Shown here: positions 1-5,463 of the stretch, in pieces | Numbering within the stretch: position 1 is the first letter of the stretch | Layout: each line of letters starts with the position of its first letter | Assembly (NCBI GenBank): GCA_016763135.1 | Contig: JAESUI010000178.1 | Coordinates: forward strand, 1-15,179 | DNA length: 15,179 bases | Direction: 5' to 3' | From: Flavobacteriales bacterium | Lineage (GTDB): Bacteria > Bacteroidota > Bacteroidia > Flavobacteriales_E > Vicingaceae | Position numbers and translations under genes: made by a program | The notes under the pieces: model-generated | Database searches by the model: none | Told to the model about the DNA's origin: nothing | Seen by the model: the letters and a program-made list of their open reading frames with translations, nothing else

Positions 1-328
1 TATCAATTTGAGCAGTATTGGGTTGTTTAATTATATCTGCTTGAATGAGATTTTTTAGTTCATTGATATTAATTAACTCTATCTCAATGCTATTATGAAT
101 CAAAAAATCGGAAGCTTTAGATAATTTTCTTCTTATTATAGCGGTTACTCTTTTAGAATTGGGCAGCCCCGTAATTTCTTGACTGGAGTCTTTCCATTGT
201 TTTAAGTCTAAATATATTTTCAATGAAATTGTTCTTGTTTTTCCTTTATGGGCTAACTGGATAACCAAAGGAGATTTCCCCTCCTTATTGATAGTTCTTT
301 TATCCAGATGTAATTTAACTTTAGCCAT
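1..328 (-). CDS. Tyrosine recombinase/phage-type integrase, N-terminal part (runs off left edge)
   Basis: The frame is open from ATG at 328 down to the window edge, giving 109 residues of an incomplete protein. It begins MAKVKLHLDKR and continues with KEGKSPLVIQLAHKGKTRTI and IYLDLKQWKD. This is the layout of the arm-type DNA-binding domain at the N terminus of Bacteroidota tyrosine recombinases: a three-stranded sheet ending in a 'W' strand, then a helix. The catalytic domain (R-H-R-Y) lies outside the window and was not seen. The family catalyses integration and excision of phages, conjugative elements and genomic islands at att sites. The gene starts 185 bp from the tRNA-Asn fragment at 514-559 and reads away from it, a usual position for the integrase of an element integrated in a tRNA gene. 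A transposon-type or shufflon-type recombinase of the same family remains possible. Confidence 0.8.
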   Translation of the reverse strand, partial: MAKVKLHLDKRTINKEGKSPLVIQLAHKGKTRTISLKIYLDLKQWKDSSQEITGLPNSKRVTAIIRRKLSKASDFLIHNSIEIELININELKNLIQADIIKQPNTAQID

Positions 329-376
329 AATTTTTCGTAACTTTAACTACGTTCTTTTATAACGTTGAAAAATGAA

Positions 377-397
377 TTTGCGTGTATTTTTGCGTGT
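377..397. repeat. Two direct copies of TTTGCGTGT, 12 bp apart
   Basis: TTTGCGTGT occurs at 377-385 and again at 389-397. It lies between the integrase start and the tRNA fragment. Paired short direct repeats between an integrase gene and its att core are the usual form of arm-type integrase sites, so that role is possible but inferred. An imperfect inverted pair ACGTT/AACGT lies closer to the integrase start. Confidence 0.4.
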
Positions 398-513
398 GTT
401 TCACATCCTCAAAAATATTTAAAAACATCATAGATATTCTACCCTCCTTTATTTACAAGGGAAGTTGTTAACATCTTGGCTTGTTTTAGATTTTTGGAGA
501 CCGTAATATTACA

Positions 514-559
514 ACTGTTAATCAGAGGGTCCAAGGTTCGAGTCCTTGAGGGGGAGCCA
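514..559 (+). other. 3' fragment of tRNA-Asn(GTT): probable attachment-site copy
   Basis: From 514 the sequence reads as the 3' part of a tRNA: anticodon loop CTGTTAA (anticodon GTT, Asn), variable region, T-arm CAAGG-TTCGAGT-CCTTG (534-548 approximately), 3' acceptor strand AGGGGGA (549-555), discriminator G556 and an encoded CCA at 557-559. The anticodon 3' strand TCAGA has no partner: the bases upstream (TACAA) do not pair and no D-arm or 5' acceptor strand is present between 440 and 513. This is therefore not a functional tRNA. It is what remains at the far end of an element that integrated at the anticodon loop and regenerated the intact tRNA at the other end. The break in tRNA similarity at about 514 puts the crossover there. 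The intact tRNA-Asn should lie to the left, beyond the tyrosine integrase. Confidence 0.85.
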
Positions 560-2069
560 TATTGGGCAAAAGACTTTTTTTAGTTTTTTGCCCTTTTTTA
601 TTTCTTTCAAATCCCTTGTTATTACTGATGATTAGAGCAAGTACATTATTCAAATGAGTGGTTCGATATTTGTTTTTTGAAAAAACCATTTTTTCTGGAA
701 ATATCGAACCAAGCAATTCTTGACGAATTTCATAGGATGAGTTTTCGTAGAGTTTATCAAGGTTTTGGAACAAATAAAGGCTAAAATCAAGCTGGTTCAT
801 TAAATCTGAATCCAAACTTTTTATTTCCTCTTTTTCATAGTTCAAATCATTAACCTTCTTTTCAAATCTATCTTTAGAAACCTTGAAAGTTTCAAGGTCT
901 AACTTTCCTTCAAACAATCTATCTTCTGCTTCTGTAATAATCTGCTTTATTTTATGAGTTTCATTTTCTACTTCTTGTATTTTTTTCTTACGATCTCCTT
1001 CGTTGCTTTTATAAACATCTAATAATACATTACGGTATAGATCAGCTACTTCTTTTTTAATGGTTAAGTCATTAAGGAAGGTATTGAGCTTTCCGTGCAT
1101 TAAATTAGCTCTCACTCTTTCTTTACATCCTTTTTGGCAATGATAGTAGTAGTGTTTTGTTTTATCACGGCTTGTTGACCCACTTCCTGTCATATTGTTT
1201 CCACATCTTGGACATTTTAAATGCTTTCTCAGTGGTAAGTTTTCGTTTTTAGCTCTTGGTTTACGTGTTATGCGTGCTTTCCCTTTGATAATATATTGAA
1301 CTGTATCAAATAACTCTTCATCTATAATACCATCGTGTAAACCTTCTACTATTTGTTCTTTCTCCTTTTTCCATTCAGAGACAAACACTTTACCTTTATA
1401 AACAGGGTTACGAATAATGTTAAGAAATTGATTTTTACTTATTGTTAGTCCTTTTGGTCGTAACATTTTTCTAACGGCATCTATTGAGTAAACTCCTTTT
1501 GAATACGTTTCAAAGGCTTCTTTAACTAAGGCAGCTTTTTTATTTGGTATTAATGTAGATTTTTCATCATGGTTTCTTGCATTTTGATACCCAAAAGGAG
1601 CTGTTCCTGTCCAGCATCCTTCTTTTCTTGCTTTTCGGGAACCTTCTTTTGTTCGAATGGATATTTTATCATTTTCTACTTCAGGAACGGTAAGATAGAT
1701 TGCCAGCATAATTTTGCTATCTGGTTGACTCATATCTAAGGGCTGTTCCATAGAATTAACTTCTATACCCATTTCTCGCATCATTCTAATTATTCGATAG
1801 GCTTCTTCTGTATTTCTTGAAAATCTATCCCAACGTGTAAATAATAGCATGTCTATACTACGTTTGTTGGCTTTTACAAATATGAGTAATTGTTTAAATG
1901 CTGGTCGGTCGAATGTTTTTGCTGAGTAATCTTCTTGGTAATGTTTAACTACGTTTAATTCTTTATGATAACAATACCGAAGTAAAACTTCTTTTTGGTG
2001 TGGTAAACTGAATCCTTTATCAGCTTGTTCGTTTGTTGATACTCTTGTATAAATGATTGCATTTCTCAT
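522..2069 (-). CDS. Serine recombinase (resolvase/recombinase/zinc-ribbon domains)
   Basis: The product is a site-specific DNA recombinase of the large serine type, 515 residues from the chosen ATG. The catalytic domain opens with YTRVSTNEQ, where Ser11 is the expected nucleophile, and includes the DRFSRN motif and a PLDMSQPDSKIML stretch. A 'recombinase' domain follows, marked by PFGYQN and FLNIIRNPVYKGKV. Then comes a zinc ribbon with CPRC...HCQKGC, and a charged, probably coiled-coil segment (ENETHKIKQIITEAEDRL). I chose ATG 2069 because GGAAG lies just upstream and the catalytic strand begins directly after it; a TTG at 2099 would add 10 residues. The last 12 codons (MAPPQGLEPWTL) are the antisense of the tRNA-Asn fragment. 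The small upstream gene overlaps the start by 50 bp. The protein appears intact. Confidence 0.93.
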   Translation of the reverse strand: MRNAIIYTRVSTNEQADKGFSLPHQKEVLLRYCYHKELNVVKHYQEDYSAKTFDRPAFKQLLIFVKANKRSIDMLLFTRWDRFSRNTEEAYRIIRMMREMGIEVNSMEQPLDMSQPDSKIMLAIYLTVPEVENDKISIRTKEGSRKARKEGCWTGTAPFGYQNARNHDEKSTLIPNKKAALVKEAFETYSKGVYSIDAVRKMLRPKGLTISKNQFLNIIRNPVYKGKVFVSEWKKEKEQIVEGLHDGIIDEELFDTVQYIIKGKARITRKPRAKNENLPLRKHLKCPRCGNNMTGSGSTSRDKTKHYYYHCQKGCKERVRANLMHGKLNTFLNDLTIKKEVADLYRNVLLDVYKSNEGDRKKKIQEVENETHKIKQIITEAEDRLFEGKLDLETFKVSKDRFEKKVNDLNYEKEEIKSLDSDLMNQLDFSLYLFQNLDKLYENSSYEIRQELLGSIFPEKMVFSKNKYRTTHLNNVLALIISNNKGFERNKKGQKTKKSLLPNMAPPQGLEPWTL

Positions 2070-2205
2070 ATCTTCCTTTTTTGAAATTTTGATAATCAAG
2101 CTGGGCTATTTTATACAACACAGCACGAATTTTAGATACCTCTTCTGAGGTATATTGGTTGCCATATTTTTCCAGCATTTGTTTACATTTATCAATGGAA
2201 AGCAT
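2020..2205 (-). CDS. Small protein coupled to the serine recombinase (unknown function)
   Basis: The gene encodes 61 residues starting MLSIDKCKQMLEKYG and going on with QYTSEEVSKIRAVLYKIAQL, then a basic tail. The composition (LEKYG..YT.EEV..IR..LY..A) suggests a small helical protein, possibly DNA-binding. I recall similar small ORFs ahead of serine recombinases in Bacteroidota elements, but cannot name a family. It ends inside the first codons of the recombinase (50-bp overlap, different frame), which implies co-transcription and perhaps translational coupling. It may be an accessory or directionality protein; this is inference. The start ATG at 2205 has no clear ribosome-binding site. It could still be spurious, but its composition is more protein-like than that of the overlapping frame upstream. 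Confidence 0.55.
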   Translation of the reverse strand: MLSIDKCKQMLEKYGNQYTSEEVSKIRAVLYKIAQLDYQNFKKGRYEKCNHLYKSINKRTS

Positions 2206-2293
2206 CTTAAGTTGTTTCTATATTCTTTCGTTTTATTCGATAGGAATATTGATGTTGAATTTGCTTGATTTTCAGTCATAGCATTTATTGATA

Positions 2294-2301
2294 CAAAGGT
2301 A
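2294..2301 (-). promoter_or_regulatory. Candidate TAnnTTTG promoter box for the small gene and recombinase
   Basis: On the minus strand TACCTTTG matches the Bacteroidota -7 element TAnnTTTG. It lies about 90 bp before the small gene at 2205. A GTTTC about 19 bp further upstream could serve as a weak -33 element. Such boxes occur by chance in AT-rich DNA, so support is moderate. Confidence 0.4.
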
Positions 2302-2368
2302 TTTTCCATTATTGAGTATTGAAACACAAGATTTGACAACTTTAGTTAAGATGAATAAAGAATATCTA

Positions 2369-2881
2369 CTATAGCAACCCTTCATCGGCAAAACTGAAAT
2401 AACTAACTGGTGTAATAATTAAATGATCCAGAATAGGCAGATCCATTTGGTATCCTATCTTTTTTAATTTATTAGTGAGCTGTAAATCATTTAGGGATGG
2501 TTTTAAATTTCCGCTTGGATGATTATGCGAAAGGATAATTCCGCTTGCACTAGCGACTAATGCAGCCTGAAAAATAATTCTGGAATCTGCTACAGTTTCA
2601 CTCATACCTCCTTGTGAAATTTTAACTAACCCTAAAACTTTATTGGCACGGTTTAGTAATAGAATTACAAATTCTTCAATATGTTCAATTCTATCACTCC
2701 AAGCTTTCTTAAGGATTTGATAAGCATCGTAACTACAACAAACTTGGGGTGCTTTAGTGAGTTTTACTTTATTACGATAATTAATGGTTATTTCGGTTAC
2801 ATTACCGATAGTTTCTAATTGCTTTAAGCTACTAATTTTTCTTCGCTTAGTGTTTGTTTCTTTTTTCTTGGGTGTTCGCAT
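2369..2881 (-). CDS. radC: RadC-like JAMM/JAB-domain protein (mobile-element type)
   Basis: The 170-residue protein has the JAMM metalloprotease-like core of the RadC family: the EEF strand (Glu69/70), then SHNHPSG with His119 and His121, and Ser129 plus Asp132 in PSLND. These would bind one zinc ion. The N-terminal helix-hairpin-helix domain of chromosomal RadC is missing and replaced by a short basic tail (MRTPKKKETNTKRRK), as is common in copies carried by phages and integrative elements. The biochemical role of RadC is unsettled; the old link to DNA repair is doubtful, and the symbol is given by family only. The start ATG at 2881 is preceded by AAGG on the minus strand. The first codons lie in a 16-bp inverted repeat (see separate entry), which may control translation. 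It reads in the same direction as the recombinase but is 164 bp upstream of the small gene. Confidence 0.9.
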   Translation of the reverse strand: MRTPKKKETNTKRRKISSLKQLETIGNVTEITINYRNKVKLTKAPQVCCSYDAYQILKKAWSDRIEHIEEFVILLLNRANKVLGLVKISQGGMSETVADSRIIFQAALVASASGIILSHNHPSGNLKPSLNDLQLTNKLKKIGYQMDLPILDHLIITPVSYFSFADEGLL

Positions 2882-2933
2882 AACCTTATATTTTTTTTAA
2901 AAGAGGCTCAGTGGTGGTGCGAACACCCAAGAA
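2865..2933 (-). promoter_or_regulatory. 16-bp inverted repeat covering the radC start codon
   Basis: TTCTTGGGTGTTCGCA (2865-2880) and its exact complement TGCGAACACCCAAGAA (2918-2933) are separated by 37 bp. In a radC transcript that begins upstream, the 2918-2933 arm would lie in the leader, while the 2865-2880 arm is the start region: ATG CGA ACA CCC AAG. Pairing would bury the start codon apart from its A. A third copy of TGTTCGCA lies at 3018-3025. This could be an RNA switch over translation or a protein operator; both are inference, the repeat itself is seen. Confidence 0.6.
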
Positions 2934-2974
2934 GACTTGGAAGTTACAGGACTTACACCTGCCCTCCACTGAGC
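2906..2974. other. Cloverleaf-like fold upstream of radC
   Basis: A 9-bp closing stem GCTCAGTGG (2906-2914) / CCACTGAGC (2966-2974) encloses three small hairpins: GGTG-CGAA-CACC (2916-2927), CAAG-AAGA-CTTG (2928-2939, 5 bp if C2927 is used) and CAGG-ACTTACA-CCTG (2947-2961). The same base pairing works on both strands, so the sequence does not show which strand is transcribed. It is not a tRNA: the loops have 4, 4 and 7 bases and no conserved T-loop is present. The inner hairpins use the bases 2918-2933 that could instead pair with the radC start, so the two folds exclude each other. It may be a structured leader, a small RNA or a single-stranded DNA recognition site. Confidence 0.4.
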
Positions 2975-3167
2975 TTTATTGTTAAACAAATTATTTTCCA
3001 TTGAATTTATCTCTGGATGTTCGCACTACGAAAATACTAAATTTATAAGTAAAATCAATTATCGATTGTTCTTGCTATAAAAACAGACTCCTTTAAGGAA
3101 GTAGTTTTTTTTTCTCTATTCCTTAAGGAGACCGATTTTATTTTTTTAACTCCCTCTTTAAGAAAAT

Positions 3168-3203
3168 ACTACTAACATTCAACACCTGTCGAATATTAGT
3201 AGT
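3168..3203. repeat. Hairpin in array, module copy 1
   Basis: ACTACTAACATTC (3168-3180) and GAATATTAGTAGT (3191-3203) pair at 12 of 13 positions around a 10-base loop AACACCTGTC. The loop AACACC is complementary to GGTGTT just after the next core (3238-3244 region). In addition GAGACC (3128-3133) before the module and GGTCTC (3225-3230) after it are complementary, so the whole module could form a larger enclosed structure. Confidence 0.6.
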
Positions 3204-3414
3204 ACGAAATGAGGTAGAAAAATAGGTCTCTTTAAGAAGGTGTTTGTATTTTTCATATCTCATCTCTTTAAGGGAACTGTTTTATTTTTTGATGCTATCC
3301 TTTAGGAAGGTGCTTTTTATTTTTTCTCTGCTCCTTAAGGAGCTAAGTTTTTATTTCTATATCTCAACCCTTTAAGGAGGCTGTTTTATTTTTCAATCCT
3401 CTCCTTAAGGAAAG

Positions 3415-3483
3415 AGTAGCGACATTCAACACCTCTCAAATATTAGTACTATGTATGAGATGGAAAAACAGGTCTCTTTAAGG
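3415..3483. repeat. Diverged module copy 2, 247 bp after copy 1
   Basis: ACATTCAACACCT at 3422-3434 repeats 3175-3187 exactly, at a distance of 247 bp. It is followed by AATATTAGTA, GAGATGGAAAAACAGGTCT and a CTTTAAGG core, matching the order in copy 1. The stem is decayed, with only AGTA/TACT and ATT/AAT parts kept, but AACACCT again has AGGTGTT after the following core. The module and its flanking cores were probably duplicated together. Confidence 0.55.
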
Positions 3484-3555
3484 GAGGTGTTTTTATTTTT
3501 TAGCCACTTCCTTAAGAAGGATAGATCTTATTTTTCATATCTTTCTTCTTAGAGA

Positions 3556-3852
3556 ATTTGTATAAAAAAGACCTGCTATAATTAAAAATAGAATTATAAA
3601 ATATCAGAGTCTTTAAAAAAGAAGTTGGAGATTCATTTCTTAAAAATGGCATTTTCTTATTGTTTTCTATATTTTAGGTATGTAAAATTTGCTAAATAAA
3701 TCCATTTTTATTTCATTGCTAAGTACATTAATTTAGTTTCAATTCATATCTCTTTATATTATTATGAATACGAGATGAATATTTTTCAATTAAGTTAAAT
3801 TAAGATGAATTAACCCAATAAGAAAATTCCTTTTTTCGTAAAAAAAACTCCC
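3556..3852. other. AT-rich stretch without recognised genes
   Basis: No convincing coding frame or RNA gene is visible on either strand. A small inverted repeat TATAATT/AATTATA lies near 3577-3598. The sequence is very AT-rich with many short A and T runs, as expected for leader or spacer DNA before the promoter at 3853. Confidence 0.5.
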
Positions 3853-3860
3853 TACTTTTG
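3853..3860 (+). promoter_or_regulatory. TAnnTTTG promoter box for the 116-aa gene
   Basis: TACTTTTG matches the Bacteroidota -7 consensus and lies 16 bp before the ATG at 3877, giving a very short leader. A T-rich TTTTTTCG lies about 18 bp upstream, where a -33 element would be expected, but it is not a clean match. Confidence 0.55.
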
Positions 3861-3876
3861 AAATAAAAGAAATGTT

Positions 3877-4227
3877 ATGCAACAAAAAGACCCATTAACA
3901 GGAGAACTATTTTCTCCAAAAAGATCTAATCAACTATTTGCTTCAGGAGAGAACCAAATACGTTACAATAATTTAAAAGCTCAAGAAACACGAAAAGTAA
4001 AAGCATCAATTCATCGATACCTTGATAAAAATAGAACCATTCTTAGTATAGTTTTAGGAAACAATAAAGAAGTTATCCAAAGTAGAGATTTCTTATTAGG
4101 AGCAGGTTTTTATTTCGCTTACCACACTCATAATATTCGTAAGAATAATGAAATATGGAAGTGTGTGTATGATTATGCTTACAGAAGTAATGAAGATAGT
4201 TCAATTAAAATTATTAAGCATATCTGA
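3877..4227 (+). CDS. Hypothetical 116-aa protein of the mobile region
   Basis: The protein opens with MQQKDPLTGELFSPKRSNQ and carries QLFASGENQIRYNNLKAQE, then a basic helical stretch (TRKVKASIHRYLDKNRTIL) and FLLGAGFYFAYHTHN near the end. I recognise no named domain. It has no signal peptide or membrane segment, so it is probably cytoplasmic; the abundance of Lys, Arg and Asn would suit a nucleic-acid-binding protein. The N-terminal DPLTGE.F.PKR.NQ.FAS pattern looks like a family seen in Bacteroidota accessory regions, but I cannot assign a function. It has its own TAnnTTTG promoter and stands alone, next to the palindromic array. A role in reading that array is possible but unsupported. The start at 3877 is the first ATG after the promoter. 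Confidence 0.75.
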   Translation: MQQKDPLTGELFSPKRSNQLFASGENQIRYNNLKAQETRKVKASIHRYLDKNRTILSIVLGNNKEVIQSRDFLLGAGFYFAYHTHNIRKNNEIWKCVYDYAYRSNEDSSIKIIKHI

Positions 4228-4231
4228 GGGA

Positions 4232-4438
4232 ATTATTGATTATGATTAACCTCTAGTTATAGGCCTTTGTAATATACAAGCTAATTACAATGGTGATTTA
4301 GTAAATCTAACCGCCTTTTAACTGTACATCAATAGTAGCAGAACTGTTAAATTTAATAGACGAACCGCTACACATCGTTCCCTAAGTCGTTTTTTGAAAA
4401 ATGATGATAAAGATAGTTTTAGGAAAATCCTGTCTTAA
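4232..4438 (+). pseudogene. Possible decayed coding remnant with internal stops
   Basis: One plus-strand frame reads PLVIGLCNIQANYNGDLVNL then TAF, a TAA stop at about 4318, then LYINSSRTVKFNRRTATHRS and SLSRFLKNDDKDSF before a final TAA near 4438. The stretches look more protein-like than the AT-rich spacer nearby, but there is no start codon, no recognised family, and an earlier TAA at about 4244. The whole 4228-4549 gap otherwise holds only the promoter at 4514. This may be chance. Confidence 0.25.
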
Positions 4439-4513
4439 CCGTTCAAATTCTTTTGTTTTACATTTAGTTTTCCTTATGTAACCCATGTCACCAACAAATA
4501 GTTTTTTACAGTT

Positions 4514-4521
4514 TAAATTTG
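4514..4521 (+). promoter_or_regulatory. Candidate TAnnTTTG promoter box for the DUF2892 gene
   Basis: TAAATTTG matches the Bacteroidota -7 consensus and lies 28 bp before the ATG at 4550. No good -33 TTG is seen at the usual distance. Confidence 0.45.
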
Positions 4522-4549
4522 TTTTATAAATATTTCAAAACAATAAATT

Positions 4550-4753
4550 ATGAAGAAAAATATGGGAGGTGCTGACAGAATTATCCGATTGATAATCGCG
4601 GCAATAGTAGTAACATTATTTTTTACTAATATTATTTCTGGAATATTAGGAATAGTATTGTTAGTATTATCAGGAGTATTTGTCTTGACAAGCTTTGTTA
4701 GCTTTTGTCCATTATATGCTCCATTTAAAATTAATACTTGTTCTAAAAGGTAA
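4550..4753 (+). CDS. DUF2892 (YgaP-like) inner-membrane protein
   Basis: The product has 67 residues and two hydrophobic segments (about 10-27 and 31-52) after the typical MKKNMGGADRIIR start. It ends in FCPLYAPFKINTC, the pattern that marks the DUF2892/YgaP-type transmembrane domain, with Cys53 and Cys64. In YgaP this domain anchors a rhodanese sulfurtransferase; stand-alone versions are common in Bacteroidota near rhodanese, DUF302 and Crp/Fnr genes. A role in sulfur or redox chemistry at the inner membrane is therefore inferred. A hairpin separates it from the next gene, so downstream transcription may be reduced or independent. Confidence 0.88.
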   Translation: MKKNMGGADRIIRLIIAAIVVTLFFTNIISGILGIVLLVLSGVFVLTSFVSFCPLYAPFKINTCSKR

Positions 4754-4773
4754 AGTTTAATTTGCTTTGTCTG

Positions 4774-4812
4774 AAGTCTGATGGATAATCTATTTATCTT
4801 TCAGACTTTTAC
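4774..4812 (+). terminator. Hairpin plus short T run between DUF2892 and DUF302 genes
   Basis: AAGTCTGA (4774-4781) pairs with TCAGACTT (4801-4808), and GATAA (4784-4788) with TTATC (4794-4798), with a 2x2 internal mismatch and a 5-base loop. TTTTAC follows. The T run is short and the stem AT-rich, so it may be a partial terminator or processing site. Confidence 0.55.
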
Positions 4813-4836
4813 TATTTACAAATAAAAAATAGAATT

Positions 4837-5223
4837 ATGAGTTATTACTTTTCAAAAACAATAGAAGGAACTTTTAGTAGTGCAATAGAGTTAATTACAG
4901 GGGCTTTAAAAGATGCAGGTTTTGGTGTTATTACTGAAATAGATATGAAAGCTACACTCAAAAACAAATTAGATGTTGACTTTAAAAACTACACTATTTT
5001 GGGAGCTTGTAATCCATCTTTAGCTTATCAAGCATTGCAAAAAGAAGATAAAGTTGGGTTAATGTTACCGTGTAATGTAATTGTTCAGGAAGTAGCAGAA
5101 AACCAAATAGAAATTGCTGCTGTTAATCCATTAGCATCAATGCAAGCAATTGAAAATACAGGGTTAAAAAATGTTGCAGAAGAAGTAACTGGAAAGTTGA
5201 GTGCGATAATTAGTAGTTTGTAA
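4837..5223 (+). CDS. DUF302 domain protein
   Basis: The 128-residue protein has the DUF302 signature throughout: a first half with TIEGTFSSAIELITGALKDA and GFGVITEIDM, then ILGACNPSLAYQAL with Cys58 and LMLPCNVIVQE with Cys79, and a VNPLASM strand. DUF302 proteins are small alpha/beta proteins of unknown biochemical role, often next to Crp/Fnr regulators, DUF2892 proteins and thiol-handling genes. There is no signal peptide, so it is probably cytoplasmic. The ATG at 4837 follows the hairpin by 25 bp. The stop TAA at 5221-5223 is followed immediately, in the same frame, by the next gene. The two conserved cysteines suit a role in thiol or persulfide handling, which is inference. Confidence 0.88.
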   Translation: MSYYFSKTIEGTFSSAIELITGALKDAGFGVITEIDMKATLKNKLDVDFKNYTILGACNPSLAYQALQKEDKVGLMLPCNVIVQEVAENQIEIAAVNPLASMQAIENTGLKNVAEEVTGKLSAIISSL

Positions 5224-5463
5224 TTGAGAAAGCTAGTCTCCAATACAAAACTGTGGTTGGTTGCTTCACTAACATTAGGACTAGCACCATTTAGACCTGA
5301 ACCTCATATTTGGAGCAAGTTAAAATGGATTTTGGGAGGAGCAGTTGGAATGCACCCAATGGATTGGTTTGATGTGTTATTACACGGAGCTCCTTGGTGT
5401 TTTTTAATAATAGCTCTTGTATTAAATGTAAAAAAGTTGCTGACTAATTCTAATATACAATGA
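5224..5463 (+). CDS. Small membrane protein, often annotated 'RND transporter'
   Basis: The 79-residue product reads MRKLVSNTKLWLVASLTLGL followed by APFRPEPHIWSKLKWILGGA, GMHPMDWFDVLLHG and a hydrophobic C-terminal segment. Two membrane spans are likely (about 9-23 and 54-68). Database entries of this small family often carry the name 'RND transporter', but it is far too short to be one and its function is unknown. The start is TTG at 5224, directly after the DUF302 stop; no ATG is available before residue 43, so re-initiation after termination is the likely mode of translation. Its stop overlaps the methyltransferase start as ATGA. It belongs to the same transcription unit as its two neighbours. 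Confidence 0.75.
   Translation: MRKLVSNTKLWLVASLTLGLAPFRPEPHIWSKLKWILGGAVGMHPMDWFDVLLHGAPWCFLIIALVLNVKKLLTNSNIQ

Larger units (their letters stand above)
3089..3555. repeat. Array of palindromic CTTTAAGG/CCTTAAGG cores with T-rich spacers
   Basis: Cores matching C(C/T)TTAAGG, some degenerate, start at 3091, 3121, 3156, 3230, 3266, 3300, 3333, 3370, 3403, 3476 and 3510, with a poor one near 3545. Steps are 30-37 bp except for two of 74 and 73 bp, which hold the hairpin modules described separately. Each core is followed by a variable 5-8 bp and a T-rich run such as TTTTATTTTT. There is no long open frame on either strand. Repeats and spacers are too degenerate and short for a CRISPR array. 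Possible roles are protein-binding iterons, an origin of transfer or replication, or a large structured RNA; none is shown by the sequence. The array lies between the radC leader and the promoter of the 116-aa gene. Confidence 0.75.

Noticed and set aside
480..559. Functional tRNA-Asn gene
   Set aside because: No D-arm, no 5' acceptor strand, and the anticodon 5' stem does not pair.
2106..2339. Minus-strand open frame of 77 codons upstream of the recombinase
   Set aside because: It overlaps the more protein-like 61-codon gene in another frame, covers the candidate promoter box at 2294-2301, and its composition looks random.
2906..2974. tRNA gene on either strand
   Set aside because: Hairpin loops of 4, 4 and 7 bases, no T-loop consensus and no 7-base anticodon loop.
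3089..3555. CRISPR array
   Set aside because: The repeated core is only about 8 bp and degenerate, spacers share T-rich sequence, and no cas gene is nearby.
514..4549. Second att copy of the tRNA 3' end at the right side of the mobile region
   Set aside because: I found no repeat of the T-arm or acceptor sequence to the right within the window.
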